DNA of 64,000 bases from Streptomyces canus 299MFChir4.1 (GCF_000383615.1 NZ_KB911584.1:478593-542592); one strand, 5' to 3'; counted from the first letter of the stretch, positions 33,104 to 42,384 are shown. Made by a program: numbers and translations. Notes: generated by a model from the letters alone, not told the origin.

Positions 33104-34636
33104 ATGACACCTATCTCCAGGAGTGGCTCGGGACGCAGGAGTCTCGCGACCCTCGTATGTGGTGCGCTGGCCGCCGGAGGGCTCGCAGCCGCCGGTGTGG
33201 CCACGCTGGAACCTGGGGCGGCCTCCGCCTCCAGTCACCGGGAGGCCCCGCTGATCTCGGGCGACCCCCAGCACGACAACACGGACCTCTACGCGTTCGT
33301 CAGCCCCGACAAGCCGGACTCGACGACGATCGTCGCCAACTGGATCCCGTTCGAGGAGCCCGGCGGCGGCCCGAACTTCTACCAGTTCGCCGAGGACGCC
33401 CAGTACGACCTCCACATCGACAACAACGGTGACGGACAGGGCGACCTGCTCTACCGCTTCACCTTCAAGACGCACGTCAAGAACAAGAAGTCGTTCCTGT
33501 ACAACACCGGCGTGGTCGAGAGCCTCGACGACCCGGACCTGAACGTCACCCAGACGTACGACATCGAGCTCTTCCGGTTGAAGTACGGGAAGGTCCAGTA
33601 CAAGACGAAGGTCGCCGACGACATCCCGGTGGCGCCGTCGAACGTCGGCAAGGCGTCCATGCCGAACTACGAGAAGCTGCGCGACCAGGCGGTCTACAAG
33701 CTTCCCGGCGACGCGACGGCCTTCGCCGGCCAGGCCGACGACCCGTTCTTCGCCGACCTGCGCGTCTTCGACCTGCTGTACGGCGGAAACCTCACCGAGG
33801 TCGGCAACGACACGCTCAAGGGCTACAACGTCAACTCGATCGCCCTCCAGGTCCCGACGGACATGATCGCCGAGTCCTCGCACCAGCCGGTCGTGGGCAT
33901 CTGGTCGACGACCCAGCGCAGGAACGCGCAGGGGTACTACTCCCAGGTCTCGCGCCTCGGCAACCCGCTCGTCAACGAGGTAGTCAACCCGCTGAAGGAC
34001 AAGGACAAGTTCAACGCGTCCTCGCCCTGGCAGGACGGTCAGTTCCTGAAGAACGTGACCAACCCCGAACTGCCGAAGCTCATCGAGGCGATCTACAAGA
34101 TCCCGGCCCCGAAGGAGCCCCGCAACGACCTCGTGGACGTGTTCCTCAAGGGTGTGAAGGGGCTGAACCAGCCGCCCCACGTCCGCCCCGCCGAGGAGCT
34201 GCGCCTCAACACGTCCATCAAGCCCACCGATTCTCCGAAGCGGCTCGGTGTGCTTGATGGCGACAACGCCGGATTCCCGAACGGCCGTCGGCTCACCGAC
34301 GACGTGATCGACGCCTCGCTCCAGGTCGTCGAGGGCGAGCTGGTCGGGTCCAAGAACGACCTCGGTGACGCCGTCGACAAGAACGACAAGGACTTCGAGA
34401 AGTCGTTCCCGTACGTGGCGCTGCCGACGGAGGGTTCGCGCGGTCCGCTCGCCAAGGGCACGTCCGGCGGGAACGACGTCCGCAACCAGCTCGGGGACGC
34501 GCTCTCCCCGGCGGGGACCTCCGGCTCGGACAACATGTCCCTGATCGCGGGGTCCGCGGGTGCGGGGGCTGCGGGTATCGCGCTCATCGGTTTGGCGCTG
34601 ATGTGGTGGCGCCGGATGCGGCGGCGCGCCTACTAG
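33104..34636 (+). CDS. DUF4331 secreted, membrane-anchored protein
   Basis: 510 residues. A signal peptide (1-43, ending GAASA) is followed by SSHREAPLISGDPQHDNTDLYAFVSPDKPDS, the hallmark start of DUF4331 proteins. The long beta-rich exported domain includes DLHIDNNGDGQGDLLYRFTFKTHVKN, with a calcium-loop-like DxNxDGxGD. The C-terminus ends in NMSLIAGSAGAGAAGIALIGLALMWWRRMRRRAY: one transmembrane helix and basic stop-transfer, so the domain faces outward. Function is unknown. Driven by a SigK-type promoter and followed by TPR and metal-exporter genes. Confidence 0.92.
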   Translation: MTPISRSGSGRRSLATLVCGALAAGGLAAAGVATLEPGAASASSHREAPLISGDPQHDNTDLYAFVSPDKPDSTTIVANWIPFEEPGGGPNFYQFAEDAQYDLHIDNNGDGQGDLLYRFTFKTHVKNKKSFLYNTGVVESLDDPDLNVTQTYDIELFRLKYGKVQYKTKVADDIPVAPSNVGKASMPNYEKLRDQAVYKLPGDATAFAGQADDPFFADLRVFDLLYGGNLTEVGNDTLKGYNVNSIALQVPTDMIAESSHQPVVGIWSTTQRRNAQGYYSQVSRLGNPLVNEVVNPLKDKDKFNASSPWQDGQFLKNVTNPELPKLIEAIYKIPAPKEPRNDLVDVFLKGVKGLNQPPHVRPAEELRLNTSIKPTDSPKRLGVLDGDNAGFPNGRRLTDDVIDASLQVVEGELVGSKNDLGDAVDKNDKDFEKSFPYVALPTEGSRGPLAKGTSGGNDVRNQLGDALSPAGTSGSDNMSLIAGSAGAGAAGIALIGLALMWWRRMRRRAY

Positions 34637-34665
34637 GCCCGCCGATCCCCCCACCCCCCCTTACT

Positions 34666-34709
34666 GGCGCGGCCCGCACGACTCCATCCCCCACGGTGCG
34701 GGCCGCGCC
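34666..34709 (+). terminator. Perfect 14-bp hairpin between the DUF4331 and TPR genes
   Basis: GGCGCGGCCCGCAC (34666-34679) pairs perfectly with GTGCGGGCCGCGCC (34696-34709) around a 16-base loop. No T-run follows. It lies 30 bases past the DUF4331 stop, so it may be a partial terminator or 3'-end protector that sets higher expression of DUF4331 than of the two genes behind it. Confidence 0.8.
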
Positions 34710-34747
34710 GCGGTACACGATCGATCACGAACGAATCAGGAGAGGGC

Positions 34748-36217
34748 ATGTCCGGGTCTACGACCGACAGCGCACCCGAGGACGAGCAGAGCGGTTCGTC
34801 GGAGACCGTGGAGCCCTCTGCTCAGGCCGACGACGAGACGGTCGCCGAAGAGAAGATCGCCGCCGTGCGGCGGGTCTCGGCGGCCGGCCGGCGCTGGCAG
34901 GCCGCTCAACTCGCCGGGTGCGCGGCCCTGTTGGCGGTCGCGCTGACGGGCGGGTCGATCGCCTTCGGGGCGCTGCGGGACGGCGGCACGGCCACCGTCG
35001 CGAGTTCTTCGTCGGCCGTCTCCCCCGGTCTCATGGCGAGCGGTGACCTCGACGCCGGCATCAAGGCGATCCAGGCCCATCTGCGCGGCCAGCCCAGGGA
35101 CTTCGGCAGCTGGGCCACCCTCGGGCTCGCCTACGTCGAGCAGGCACGGACCAAGGGTGACCCGTCCCGGTACCCGCAGGCCGAACAAGCCCTCAAGAAG
35201 TCACTGGAGTTGGCGCCCGACAACGACCAGGGGCTCGCCGGTCTCGCCGCCCTCGCCGCGGCCCGGCACGACTTCAAGGGCGCCCTCACGTACGCCGACA
35301 GGACCCTGAAGCAGAACCCGTACGACGAGCGCGCCCTCTGCTCCCGGATCGACGCCCTCGTCGAACTCGGCCGCTACGCCGAGGCGTCGAAGGCCGCCGA
35401 CCTCGCGGACGAACGGCGGCCCGGCATCCCGGTGTTCACCCGCTACGCCTACGTCCACGAACTGCGCGGCGACGTCCGCACCGCCCGCGCCGTCCTGGAG
35501 CGGGCCCTGTCCACCGCGACCACTCCGGGCGACATCGCCTACGTGGCCGCCGCGCTGGGCCAACTCGCCTGGAACCAGGGCGACTACGACACGGCCCTGA
35601 CCGACTACGCCCGTGCCCTCGCCGCCGACGACGCCTACCTCCCCGCCCTGGAGGGCAGGGCCCGCGCCCAGTCCGCGAGCGGCCACCGGGCCGCCGCGGT
35701 CAAGGGCATGGAGGCCGTCGTGGCCCGGTATCCGCTGCCCGGGCCGCTCGTCGCGCTCGGGGAACTGTACGAGGACCGGGGTGCCGACGGGGACAAGGCC
35801 AGGGCCGGCGACCAGTACGCGCTCGTCGACGCCTGGATCGCGCTCGCCCGCGCCAACGGCGTCAACGCCGACCTCGACACCGCGCTCGCCGCCGCCGACC
35901 ACGGTGACAAGGGCTCCGCCCTGAAGGCCGCCCGCGCCGAGTGGGCCCGCCGGCACACCGTGCACACCGCGGACGCCCTCGCGTGGGCCCTGCACGTCAA
36001 CGGCCGCGACAAGGAGGCCCTGCCGTACACCCGGCAGGCCACCGCCACCGGCTACCGCAACGCCTCCTTCCTCTACCACCGCGGGATCATCGAGCTCGCG
36101 ACGGGCGACCGGAAGGCCGGCCGGAGCCATCTGACCTCCGCCCTGAAGCTCAACCCCGGTTTCTCCCCCCTCGGCGCCCGTGAGGCCCGCAAGGCCCTCA
36201 AGGAGGCGTCGAAGTGA
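34748..36217 (+). CDS. Membrane-anchored tetratricopeptide-repeat protein
   Basis: 489 residues. An acidic cytosolic N-terminus (1-45) precedes one transmembrane helix (WQAAQLAGCAALLAVALTGGSIAFG) and a string of TPR units (~residues 95-485): for example GSWATLGLAYVEQARTKGDPSRYPQAEQALKKSLELAPDN and AALGQLAWNQGDYDTALTDYARALAADDAYLPALEGRA. It is likely an extracytoplasmic scaffold. Its 3' end overlaps the next gene as ATGA, so it is translationally coupled to the metal exporter-like protein. Regulated with the DUF4331 gene by SigK unless the intergenic hairpin intervenes. Confidence 0.9.
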   Translation: MSGSTTDSAPEDEQSGSSETVEPSAQADDETVAEEKIAAVRRVSAAGRRWQAAQLAGCAALLAVALTGGSIAFGALRDGGTATVASSSSAVSPGLMASGDLDAGIKAIQAHLRGQPRDFGSWATLGLAYVEQARTKGDPSRYPQAEQALKKSLELAPDNDQGLAGLAALAAARHDFKGALTYADRTLKQNPYDERALCSRIDALVELGRYAEASKAADLADERRPGIPVFTRYAYVHELRGDVRTARAVLERALSTATTPGDIAYVAAALGQLAWNQGDYDTALTDYARALAADDAYLPALEGRARAQSASGHRAAAVKGMEAVVARYPLPGPLVALGELYEDRGADGDKARAGDQYALVDAWIALARANGVNADLDTALAAADHGDKGSALKAARAEWARRHTVHTADALAWALHVNGRDKEALPYTRQATATGYRNASFLYHRGIIELATGDRKAGRSHLTSALKLNPGFSPLGAREARKALKEASK

Positions 36218-37863
36218 AGCCCCGCCGTCTGTTCGCGTCCCTCACGGCCGTCCTGACGGCGGCCTGTGCGCTCGCGCTGCTCCCTTCCGGCAGCGCGAGC
36301 GCCCACCCCCTCGGCAACTTCACCGTCAACCGTTACGACGGTCTCGTCGCCGCCCCCGGTCTGCTCCGCGTCGACCACGTCGAGGACCTCGCCGAGATCC
36401 CCGCCACCCAGGCCAAGCCTGACATCGACAAGCTCGGCATGACGGAGTGGGCGGCCCAGCGCTGCCAGAAGGCGGCGGAGGGCTCCAAGGTCACCGTCGA
36501 CGGTCGCACGACCGCTCTGGCCGTGAAGACCGGCCACGCGCGCGTGCGTCCCGGTCAGGCAGGGCTCCACACCCTGCGCGTGGAGTGCCGGCTGACCGCC
36601 CCGCTGCCCGAGGACGCCACCGTCACGCTCGGGTTCCACAGCGCGGGCACCGACTCGGGGCCCGGCTGGCGCGAGATCACCGCGCGCGGCGACCGCATGA
36701 CACTCGCGAGGTCGGACGTCCCCACGAAGTCGGTCTCGGACGAACTGACCACGTACCCGCAGGAGTTGCTCTCCTCTTCCGCTGACACCGTGACCGCCTC
36801 CCTGCGGGTACGGCCCGGCGGGCCGGCCCTCACCGAGGAGCGGTCGAACGCCCCCGCCGCCTCCGTGCTGCCCCGCGGCGCCGACCGCTGGACCCGCGCC
36901 CTGGACTCCCTGGTCGCACGGCACGACCTCACCCTCGGCTTCGCCGCGCTCGCCCTGCTCATCGCGGTCGTCCTGGGCGCCATGCACGCCCTCGCGCCGG
37001 GCCACGGCAAGACCCTGATGGCCGCGGTGGCCGCGGCCCGCGGCGGCAGGGCCCGGATGAAGGACGTCCTGCCGCTTGCCGCCTCCGTGACCGTCACCCA
37101 CACCCTGGGCGTGGTCACCCTGGGCCTCCTCGTCACGGCCGGCTCGGCGGCGGCGCCCTCGGTGATCGCGTGGCTGGGCATCGCGAGCGGGGTGATGGTG
37201 ACCGCGGCGGGCGTCACCCTGCTGCGCCGGGCCCTGCGCACCCGCGCGCACCAGCACGGACACGGGCCTGGACACGGGCACACGCACGACCATCCGCATG
37301 ACACCGAGAAGCACGTGGAGCGCTCCCTGGTCCTGGTCTCCGCCCACACACAGACGGCCCCGGCAACGGCGGCCACGCACACACATGCCCACGCACCGAG
37401 CCACACACACGACCACGAGCACGACCACCATCACGGGCACGACCACCCGCACCCCCACGACCACTCCCACGCCCTGGAGCACACCCACGGCGGCTCCACC
37501 CACATCCACGCCGTCGCCCCCACCGTCCGCGGCACGATCCTGCTCGGCTTCGCGGGCGGTCTCGTGCCCAGCCCCTCCGCCGTGGTCGTGCTCGTCGGGG
37601 CCGCCGCGCTGGGACAGGCCTGGTTCGGGCTGCTGCTCGTCGTGGCGTACGGCGTCGGGCTCGCCCTGACGCTGACCGCGGCCGGATTCGCCGTCGTCAG
37701 GCTGGGCAGTGGAGTCACACGGCTGCTGGACAGGCGCCCCCGCCTGGCCGCGAGCCCGATGACCGCCCTGGTGCGCAGGACCGCGCCCCTGATGTCGGCG
37801 TTCGTCGTGGTGGCTCTCGGGGCAGGATTGGTGCTCAAGGGGGCGGCATCCGCACTCGGCTGA
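36214..37863 (+). CDS. NicO-family nickel/cobalt exporter-like protein with exported N-terminal domain and His-rich loop
   Basis: 549 residues. A signal peptide (1-30) is followed by AHPLGNFTVNRYDGLVAAPG and a ~190-residue exported domain, then six membrane helices of the NicO type. GAMHALAPGHGKTLMAAVAAARGG is the metal-path signature. A cytosolic loop (~residues 345-430) has dozens of His in HxH pairs (for example HDHEHDHHHGHDHPHPHDHSH), typical of Ni/Co/Zn handling. The combination of exported domain plus exporter differs from E. coli RcnA, which lacks the N-terminal domain. ATGA overlap with the TPR gene. The metal is not determinable from sequence. Confidence 0.9.
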   Translation: MKPRRLFASLTAVLTAACALALLPSGSASAHPLGNFTVNRYDGLVAAPGLLRVDHVEDLAEIPATQAKPDIDKLGMTEWAAQRCQKAAEGSKVTVDGRTTALAVKTGHARVRPGQAGLHTLRVECRLTAPLPEDATVTLGFHSAGTDSGPGWREITARGDRMTLARSDVPTKSVSDELTTYPQELLSSSADTVTASLRVRPGGPALTEERSNAPAASVLPRGADRWTRALDSLVARHDLTLGFAALALLIAVVLGAMHALAPGHGKTLMAAVAAARGGRARMKDVLPLAASVTVTHTLGVVTLGLLVTAGSAAAPSVIAWLGIASGVMVTAAGVTLLRRALRTRAHQHGHGPGHGHTHDHPHDTEKHVERSLVLVSAHTQTAPATAATHTHAHAPSHTHDHEHDHHHGHDHPHPHDHSHALEHTHGGSTHIHAVAPTVRGTILLGFAGGLVPSPSAVVVLVGAAALGQAWFGLLLVVAYGVGLALTLTAAGFAVVRLGSGVTRLLDRRPRLAASPMTALVRRTAPLMSAFVVVALGAGLVLKGAASALG

Positions 37864-37938
37864 GCTACTTTTGTACAGAATTCTCGTGCGACATCACGCG
37901 GAGTGGAGATTTCGCCCGGATGCGAATGGGGGACGCCC

Positions 37939-39516
37939 GTGTCCGAAGAACCGGGCAGTGAACGAGTGATCGCGGGCCGCTACCGCCTCCTGTCCCCGCT
38001 CGGCGAGGGCGGCATGGGAACCGTGTGGCGCGCCCGTGACGAGGTGCTGCACCGCGAGGTCGCCGTCAAGGAGGTGCGCGCGCCGCACGGCCTGGCGACG
38101 CACGAGGTCGAGCGGCTGTACGCCCGCCTCGAACGCGAGGCGTGGGCGGCGGCGCGGGTCGCCAACCGCAATGTGGTCACGGTGTACGACGTGGCCACCG
38201 AGGACGGCCGCCCGTGGATCGTCATGGAACTGGTGCGGGGCATCTCGCTCGCCGAGCTCCTGGACGCGGAGGGCCCGCTCGACCCGCAGCGGACCGCGCA
38301 CATCGGTGCCGAGGTGCTCTCCGCGCTGCGGGCCGCGCACGAGGCCGGGGTGCTGCACCGGGACGTGAAGCCCGCCAACGTGCTGCTGTCGAACGACGGC
38401 CGCGTGGTGCTCACCGACTTCGGCATCGCCCAGGTCGAGGGCAGTTCCGCGCTCACGATGACCGGCGAGGTGATCGGTTCGCCCGAGTTCCTGGCCCCGG
38501 AGCGGGCGCTCGGCCGCACCCCGGGCCCGGAGTCCGACCTGTGGTCGCTGGGCGTGCTGCTGTACGCCGCCGTCGAGGGCAACTCCCCCTTCCGGCAGAA
38601 CACCCCGCTGAGCACCCTGCGCGCGATCGTGGACGAGGAGCTGCCGCCGCCGTACCGGGCCGGTCCGCTCACGCCGGTGATCGAGGGGCTGCTGCGCAAG
38701 GATCCCGCACAGCGGCTGCCGGCCGACCGGGCCGAGCAGGAGCTGCGGATCATCGGGGCGGGCGGCACGCCCCGGGCGGATGCCGTGCAGGCGGGCCCTT
38801 ACGCCCCGACCATGGCGGCGCCCTTCCCGCAGGAGCCGCCGACGGCCCCGTACCGGCCGGCGCCCACGCCCACCTCCACCCCCGTCGCGGCCTCCGGGCC
38901 CCCGGAGCGCAACCGTCGCGCGACCGTCGTCCTGGTCGCGGGCGTGCTGGCCCTCGCGCTGGCGATCGCGGGGCTGACGTACGCGCTGCTGAACCGCGAC
39001 AACGGCGACAAGGGCGGACAGACCGCCAAGGACAGTGGTCCGGCGGTGAGTTCACCCGCGCAGACCAAGACGGACGAGCCAAGCGACACCCCGTCCCCGA
39101 GTCCGAGCAAGAGCACCACGAGCGCGCCCCCGCCGCAGTCGGTGGCCGTCTCGCTGTCGGGCTCGAACACCGACTACACGGGCAGCTGTCCGCCGGACAG
39201 ATCGGCGGCCCCCACCTTCACGGTCACGCTGGAGGTCGGGCGGCTCCCGGCGACGGTGACCTACCGCTGGGTGTCGAAGAACGGCTCGGTGAACGGCAGT
39301 TGGAAGACGCTCACGTTCCCGGCCGGGGGCGGAAAAACTCAGCAGGACAGGCGGTTCGTCACCACGCAGGACGACAGCGGGACGTTCGAGGACACCATCA
39401 GCGTGGAGGTCCGCGACCCCGTCGAGAAGACGTCCAACTCGGTCCCCTTCTCGCTGACATACGTGGCGGAGACCCCGACCGGCACCGGCGAGGCCTCCCC
39501 CACTGCGTCCCCGTGA
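37939..39516 (+). CDS. Receptor-type serine/threonine protein kinase
   Basis: 525 residues. The PknB-type kinase domain (~15-270) has the glycine loop LGEGGMGTVWRA, Lys in VAVKEVR, catalytic loop HRDVKPANVLL, DFG, and the APE motif SPEFLAPE. A Pro-rich juxtamembrane stretch leads to one transmembrane helix (TVVLVAGVLALALAIAGLTYALL), a Ser/Thr/Pro linker and a ~115-residue extracellular domain with an Ig-like look (VTLEVGRLPATVTYRWVSKNGSVNGSWKTLTF). There are no PASTA repeats, so its ligand is unlike that of PknB. The GTG at 37939 follows GGGGGAC. The SigK operon upstream ends 75 bases earlier. Confidence 0.93.
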   Translation: MSEEPGSERVIAGRYRLLSPLGEGGMGTVWRARDEVLHREVAVKEVRAPHGLATHEVERLYARLEREAWAAARVANRNVVTVYDVATEDGRPWIVMELVRGISLAELLDAEGPLDPQRTAHIGAEVLSALRAAHEAGVLHRDVKPANVLLSNDGRVVLTDFGIAQVEGSSALTMTGEVIGSPEFLAPERALGRTPGPESDLWSLGVLLYAAVEGNSPFRQNTPLSTLRAIVDEELPPPYRAGPLTPVIEGLLRKDPAQRLPADRAEQELRIIGAGGTPRADAVQAGPYAPTMAAPFPQEPPTAPYRPAPTPTSTPVAASGPPERNRRATVVLVAGVLALALAIAGLTYALLNRDNGDKGGQTAKDSGPAVSSPAQTKTDEPSDTPSPSPSKSTTSAPPPQSVAVSLSGSNTDYTGSCPPDRSAAPTFTVTLEVGRLPATVTYRWVSKNGSVNGSWKTLTFPAGGGKTQQDRRFVTTQDDSGTFEDTISVEVRDPVEKTSNSVPFSLTYVAETPTGTGEASPTASP

Positions 39517-39523
39517 GGGGTGA

Positions 39524-40318
39524 TCAGGCCGCGCTGTTCAGGACCGGGAGGTAGCCGCCGGACTGGCCGGCCGCGGTCGGGTGGTAGGACTCGCCGATGT
39601 TGAGCAGGTTGAGGCTGTGCAGCCAGGCGCTGCCGGAGCAGAGTTCGTGGCCGGTGAAGGCGGAGCGGACGTCACCCCAGGCGAAGCCGTGGTTCGCGGC
39701 CCGCTTGGCGATCGCGGTGTCGAGGTAGTCGGCGGCGTCGTTGATCGCCTTCCGCTTGGTCTCGGAGAGGCCGAGGCAGGTGGTGCCGAGCTTGTAGAAG
39801 CGGGGGTAGCCGAGGACGACCACGTGGGCGTTGGGGGCCCTGCCGCTGATCTGCGCGTAGACGGTGTCCAGTTGGCCCGGGAGCGTCGAGTCGACGTACG
39901 CCTTCGCGGTGTTGATCCGGGAGAGGCAGGAGCTGTCGGACTGGAGCACACAGGTCGTCATGACGTCGGAGAAACCGGCGTCGTTGCCTCCGATGCTGAT
40001 GGAGACGAGTGCGGTGGCGGAGCTGAGCGGGGTCAGCTGATTCGCCAGAACATCACCCGTACGGGCGCCCGAGCATGCGGCGAACGTGAACGACGAGGGT
40101 GAGTGGGCGGCCGCCCAGAGGTAGGGGTAGGCCTTGGTGCTGCGCTTGCAGTCGCCGCTCGAACCGATGTAGCTGCCCGCGCCGACACCCGAGGAATAGG
40201 AGTCCCCCAGGGCCACATAGGGGCCCTGGGCGGCGTGGGCGGTGCCTGTCCCGGTGAGGACTGCGGCGAGGGCGAGGAGGAGTGAGCCGACGTACGCGGC
40301 AAATCGGGAACGTCTCAT
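39524..40318 (-). CDS. Secreted SGNH-family lipase/esterase
   Basis: 264 residues. A signal peptide (1-~32, TGTGTAHAA) precedes a compact SGNH hydrolase: block I GDSYSSGVGAG with the nucleophile Ser, block II Gly, block III GGNDAGF with Asn, and block V GESYHPTAAG with the catalytic His. The usual acid three residues before His is Glu or absent here (E-S-Y-H), so a dyad or alternative acid may operate, as in some Streptomyces enzymes. Six Cys fit three disulfides. From memory it corresponds to the characterised S. coelicolor lipase SCO1725. The ATG at 40318 follows AGGGAGG. Confidence 0.93.
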   Translation of the reverse strand: MRRSRFAAYVGSLLLALAAVLTGTGTAHAAQGPYVALGDSYSSGVGAGSYIGSSGDCKRSTKAYPYLWAAAHSPSSFTFAACSGARTGDVLANQLTPLSSATALVSISIGGNDAGFSDVMTTCVLQSDSSCLSRINTAKAYVDSTLPGQLDTVYAQISGRAPNAHVVVLGYPRFYKLGTTCLGLSETKRKAINDAADYLDTAIAKRAANHGFAWGDVRSAFTGHELCSGSAWLHSLNLLNIGESYHPTAAGQSGGYLPVLNSAA

Positions 40319-40504
40319 GGAACCTCCCTTTAGCAGGATCTCTGCCGTATCCGTCGTAGCAACGACACGCACCAACGGGAAGTGTTCATGCCAAAATCGG
40401 TGCCGGCACCACGGCCCGCGCCGCCGTGCGCTCTTGACGCTCCCCCAGGCACTGCGCGACATTGAAGTCCGGCATCCGGCGCTTTCTGGGGGGAAACGTC
40501 GCCC

Positions 40505-40900
40505 ATGCAGACAACACGTATCCGGAGACCTTCGCGTGCGTCCGGAAGAGACCTCACGCCACTGCTCGCGGGCGCCGCGACCACCGTGGGGGGATGGGGT
40601 GCCCTGCTCGCGCTCACCGGCTCCGACTCACCGCTGCGCGCCCCGCTCACGCTCTTCTTCCTGCTCGCGGCACCCGCCGCCGGTATCGCCGCCGCCCTGC
40701 GCGGCTTCGATCCCTTCGCCCGGGCGCTGGCCTCGCTGGCCGGCTCGGTCGTCCTCAACATGCTGGTGGCCCAGGGCATGCTGGCCACGCACCGCTGGTC
40801 GGCGCGCGGCGGTGTCACGGCGATGGCCGTGATCAGCGTCCTCATCCTGCTGCTGGTGCTGATACGGCGGCACCGCGCGGTGCAGGGGCAGGACCTCTGA
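40505..40900 (+). CDS. Small integral membrane protein at the head of the polysaccharide locus
   Basis: 131 residues with four predicted membrane helices (roughly 18-38, 45-67, 70-95 and 102-122) and an Arg-rich cytosolic N-terminus (MQTTRIRRPSRASGRDL). No family recognised. It ends one base before the acetyltransferase gene start, so the two are cotranscribed and probably coupled. Its position suggests a membrane accessory of glycan export or assembly. Confidence 0.8.
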   Translation: MQTTRIRRPSRASGRDLTPLLAGAATTVGGWGALLALTGSDSPLRAPLTLFFLLAAPAAGIAAALRGFDPFARALASLAGSVVLNMLVAQGMLATHRWSARGGVTAMAVISVLILLLVLIRRHRAVQGQDL

Positions 40901-40901
40901 C

Positions 40902-42023
40902 GTGGACATCAGCGTGTACCGCCCCGGCGAGCTGAGCGCGGCCGACCGGGTGGCGTGGACCGCCGTGCAGTCCAAGGCCCATCTGCACGGGGCGCCGGGT
41001 CTCGCGAACCCGTTCCTGTCCCCCGAGTTCGCGCTCGCGGTGGGCCGGTGCAGACGGGGCGTGCGGATCGCCGTCGTACGGGAACAGGGCGAGCCCGCCG
41101 CGTTCCTCCCCTTCCAGAGAACCGCCGCCGGTGTCGGCCGGGCAGTCGGCCTCGGCATCTCGGATGCCCAAGGACTGGTACACCGGCCGGGATTCACCTG
41201 GGACGCCCGGGAGCTGCTGCGCGCCTGCGGGCTGGCGGTCTGGGAGTTCGATCATCTGGTGGAGGGCCAGGGGCCGTTCGAGGCGGAGGCCTCCGGCAGG
41301 TTCCCCTCTCCGGTCATGGACGTCGAGCAGGGGTACGCGGCCTATCTGGCCGGACTGCGGGAGCGCTCGCCGAAGTTCACCCGCACCACCCTCGCCAAGG
41401 AGCGCCGACTGGCCCGTACGGCGAGCGAGTTGCGCTACGTCCACGACGAGCGCGACCCGGCCGCCCTGCGCACCCTGATGGGCTGGAAGTCCGCCCAGTA
41501 CCGCAGGACCGGCCGCAGCGACCGCTTCGCACACGAGTGGATCGCCCGGCTCGTGGAGCGGCTGTTCCACACCCGCTCCGAGCCGTTCGCCGGGATCCTC
41601 TCGGTGCTGTACGCCGACGGGAAGCCGGTCGCCGCCCACTTCGGGCTGCGCACCGAGCGCGTCCTCGCGTGCTGGTTCCCGGCGTACGACCCGGAGTACG
41701 CGAAGTACTCCCCGGGCCTGGTCCTGCATCTGCGGATGGCCGAGGCGGCCGCCGCCGACGGTGTCGCGTACCTCGACCTGGGCCGGGGGCAGAAGGAGTA
41801 CAAGGACTCCCTGAAGACACGGGAACTGACCGTGTCGGAGGGGTGGGTGACCCGCCGGCACCCGGTCGCGGTCGGACACCGCGTCCGCCGGGTTCCGGTG
41901 CGGACACTGCGCAACGCCGTGGTGGCACGGCCGGAGCTGTTCGAACCCGCCGACAGACTGTTGAAGAAGGTGGGCAAGATCCGCTCAGGAAGGACTGTAA
42001 CGGTCAAACCAACAAAAACGTGA
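40902..42023 (+). CDS. CelD/BcsL-family GNAT acetyltransferase
   Basis: 373 residues. The Acetyltransf_6 (CelD-like) domain spans ~170-320: FTRTTLAKERRLARTASELRYVHDERDPAALRTLMGWKSAQYRRTGRSDRF and VLYADGKPVAAHFGLRTERVLACWFPAYDPEYAKYSPGLVLHLRMAEAAAADGVAYLDLGRGQKEYKDSL. Members occur in cellulose and exopolysaccharide clusters and related FemAB-like proteins, where they acylate or aminoacylate glycan intermediates. The GTG at 40902 is one base after the upstream stop. It heads the biosynthetic genes of the locus. Confidence 0.9.
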   Translation: MDISVYRPGELSAADRVAWTAVQSKAHLHGAPGLANPFLSPEFALAVGRCRRGVRIAVVREQGEPAAFLPFQRTAAGVGRAVGLGISDAQGLVHRPGFTWDARELLRACGLAVWEFDHLVEGQGPFEAEASGRFPSPVMDVEQGYAAYLAGLRERSPKFTRTTLAKERRLARTASELRYVHDERDPAALRTLMGWKSAQYRRTGRSDRFAHEWIARLVERLFHTRSEPFAGILSVLYADGKPVAAHFGLRTERVLACWFPAYDPEYAKYSPGLVLHLRMAEAAAADGVAYLDLGRGQKEYKDSLKTRELTVSEGWVTRRHPVAVGHRVRRVPVRTLRNAVVARPELFEPADRLLKKVGKIRSGRTVTVKPTKT

Positions 42024-42384
42024 GGCCTCGTTCCAGGTCTTGCCATACGGGTTCAATCGTCAATACCGTCATACATCACACCCGCACCGTCCCGTCATCA
42101 AGCGGCTCTAGGGGAGGGCTCAAGAACCGCGACGGGGGCGCGGGGCGCGGTAGGGGGGTGCCGTGCTCGGTGACCGCACAGGTGACCGAGTCGTGCCGCG
42201 CGACCGGCTGTCGTTTTCCTGAACAAGCACAGCACGACGGCGGTCGGCCAGCTTTGCCAGCTCACCCGGCACGTACGGAGATTCCTTCCGGCATGCCGTG
42301 TGTGAGAACCCCCCTTTCGAACCGGAGCAACAAGCCGGACCGCCCAGGGGAGGGCGGTCCACCGGACGAGAGGGAACCAGACTC
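42024..42384 (+). promoter_or_regulatory. 361-base leader region of the glycosyltransferase operon, with hairpin
   Basis: No gene is supported here. Features seen: tandem direct repeats GGTGACCG at 42169-42176 and 42181-42188, and a perfect hairpin GGACCGCCC (42337-42345) / GGGCGGTCC (42352-42360) with a 6-base loop, 24 bases before the glycosyltransferase start codon. The length implies its own promoter separate from the acetyltransferase gene and possible attenuation or mRNA stabilisation. Confidence 0.6.

Noticed and set aside
34684..34737. Third SigK-like promoter before the TPR gene (CCATCC in hairpin loop, CGAATC near 34732)
   Set aside because: Spacing is more than 40 bases instead of 15, and CCATCC sits in a hairpin loop.
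37280..37510. CAC-rich stretch in the exporter gene as a DNA repeat or CRISPR-like array
   Set aside because: It encodes the His-rich loop in frame; no regular spacers or repeats of fixed length.
42050..42075. GGGTTCAATC resembling a tRNA T-loop
   Set aside because: No acceptor, D or anticodon stems can be formed around it.
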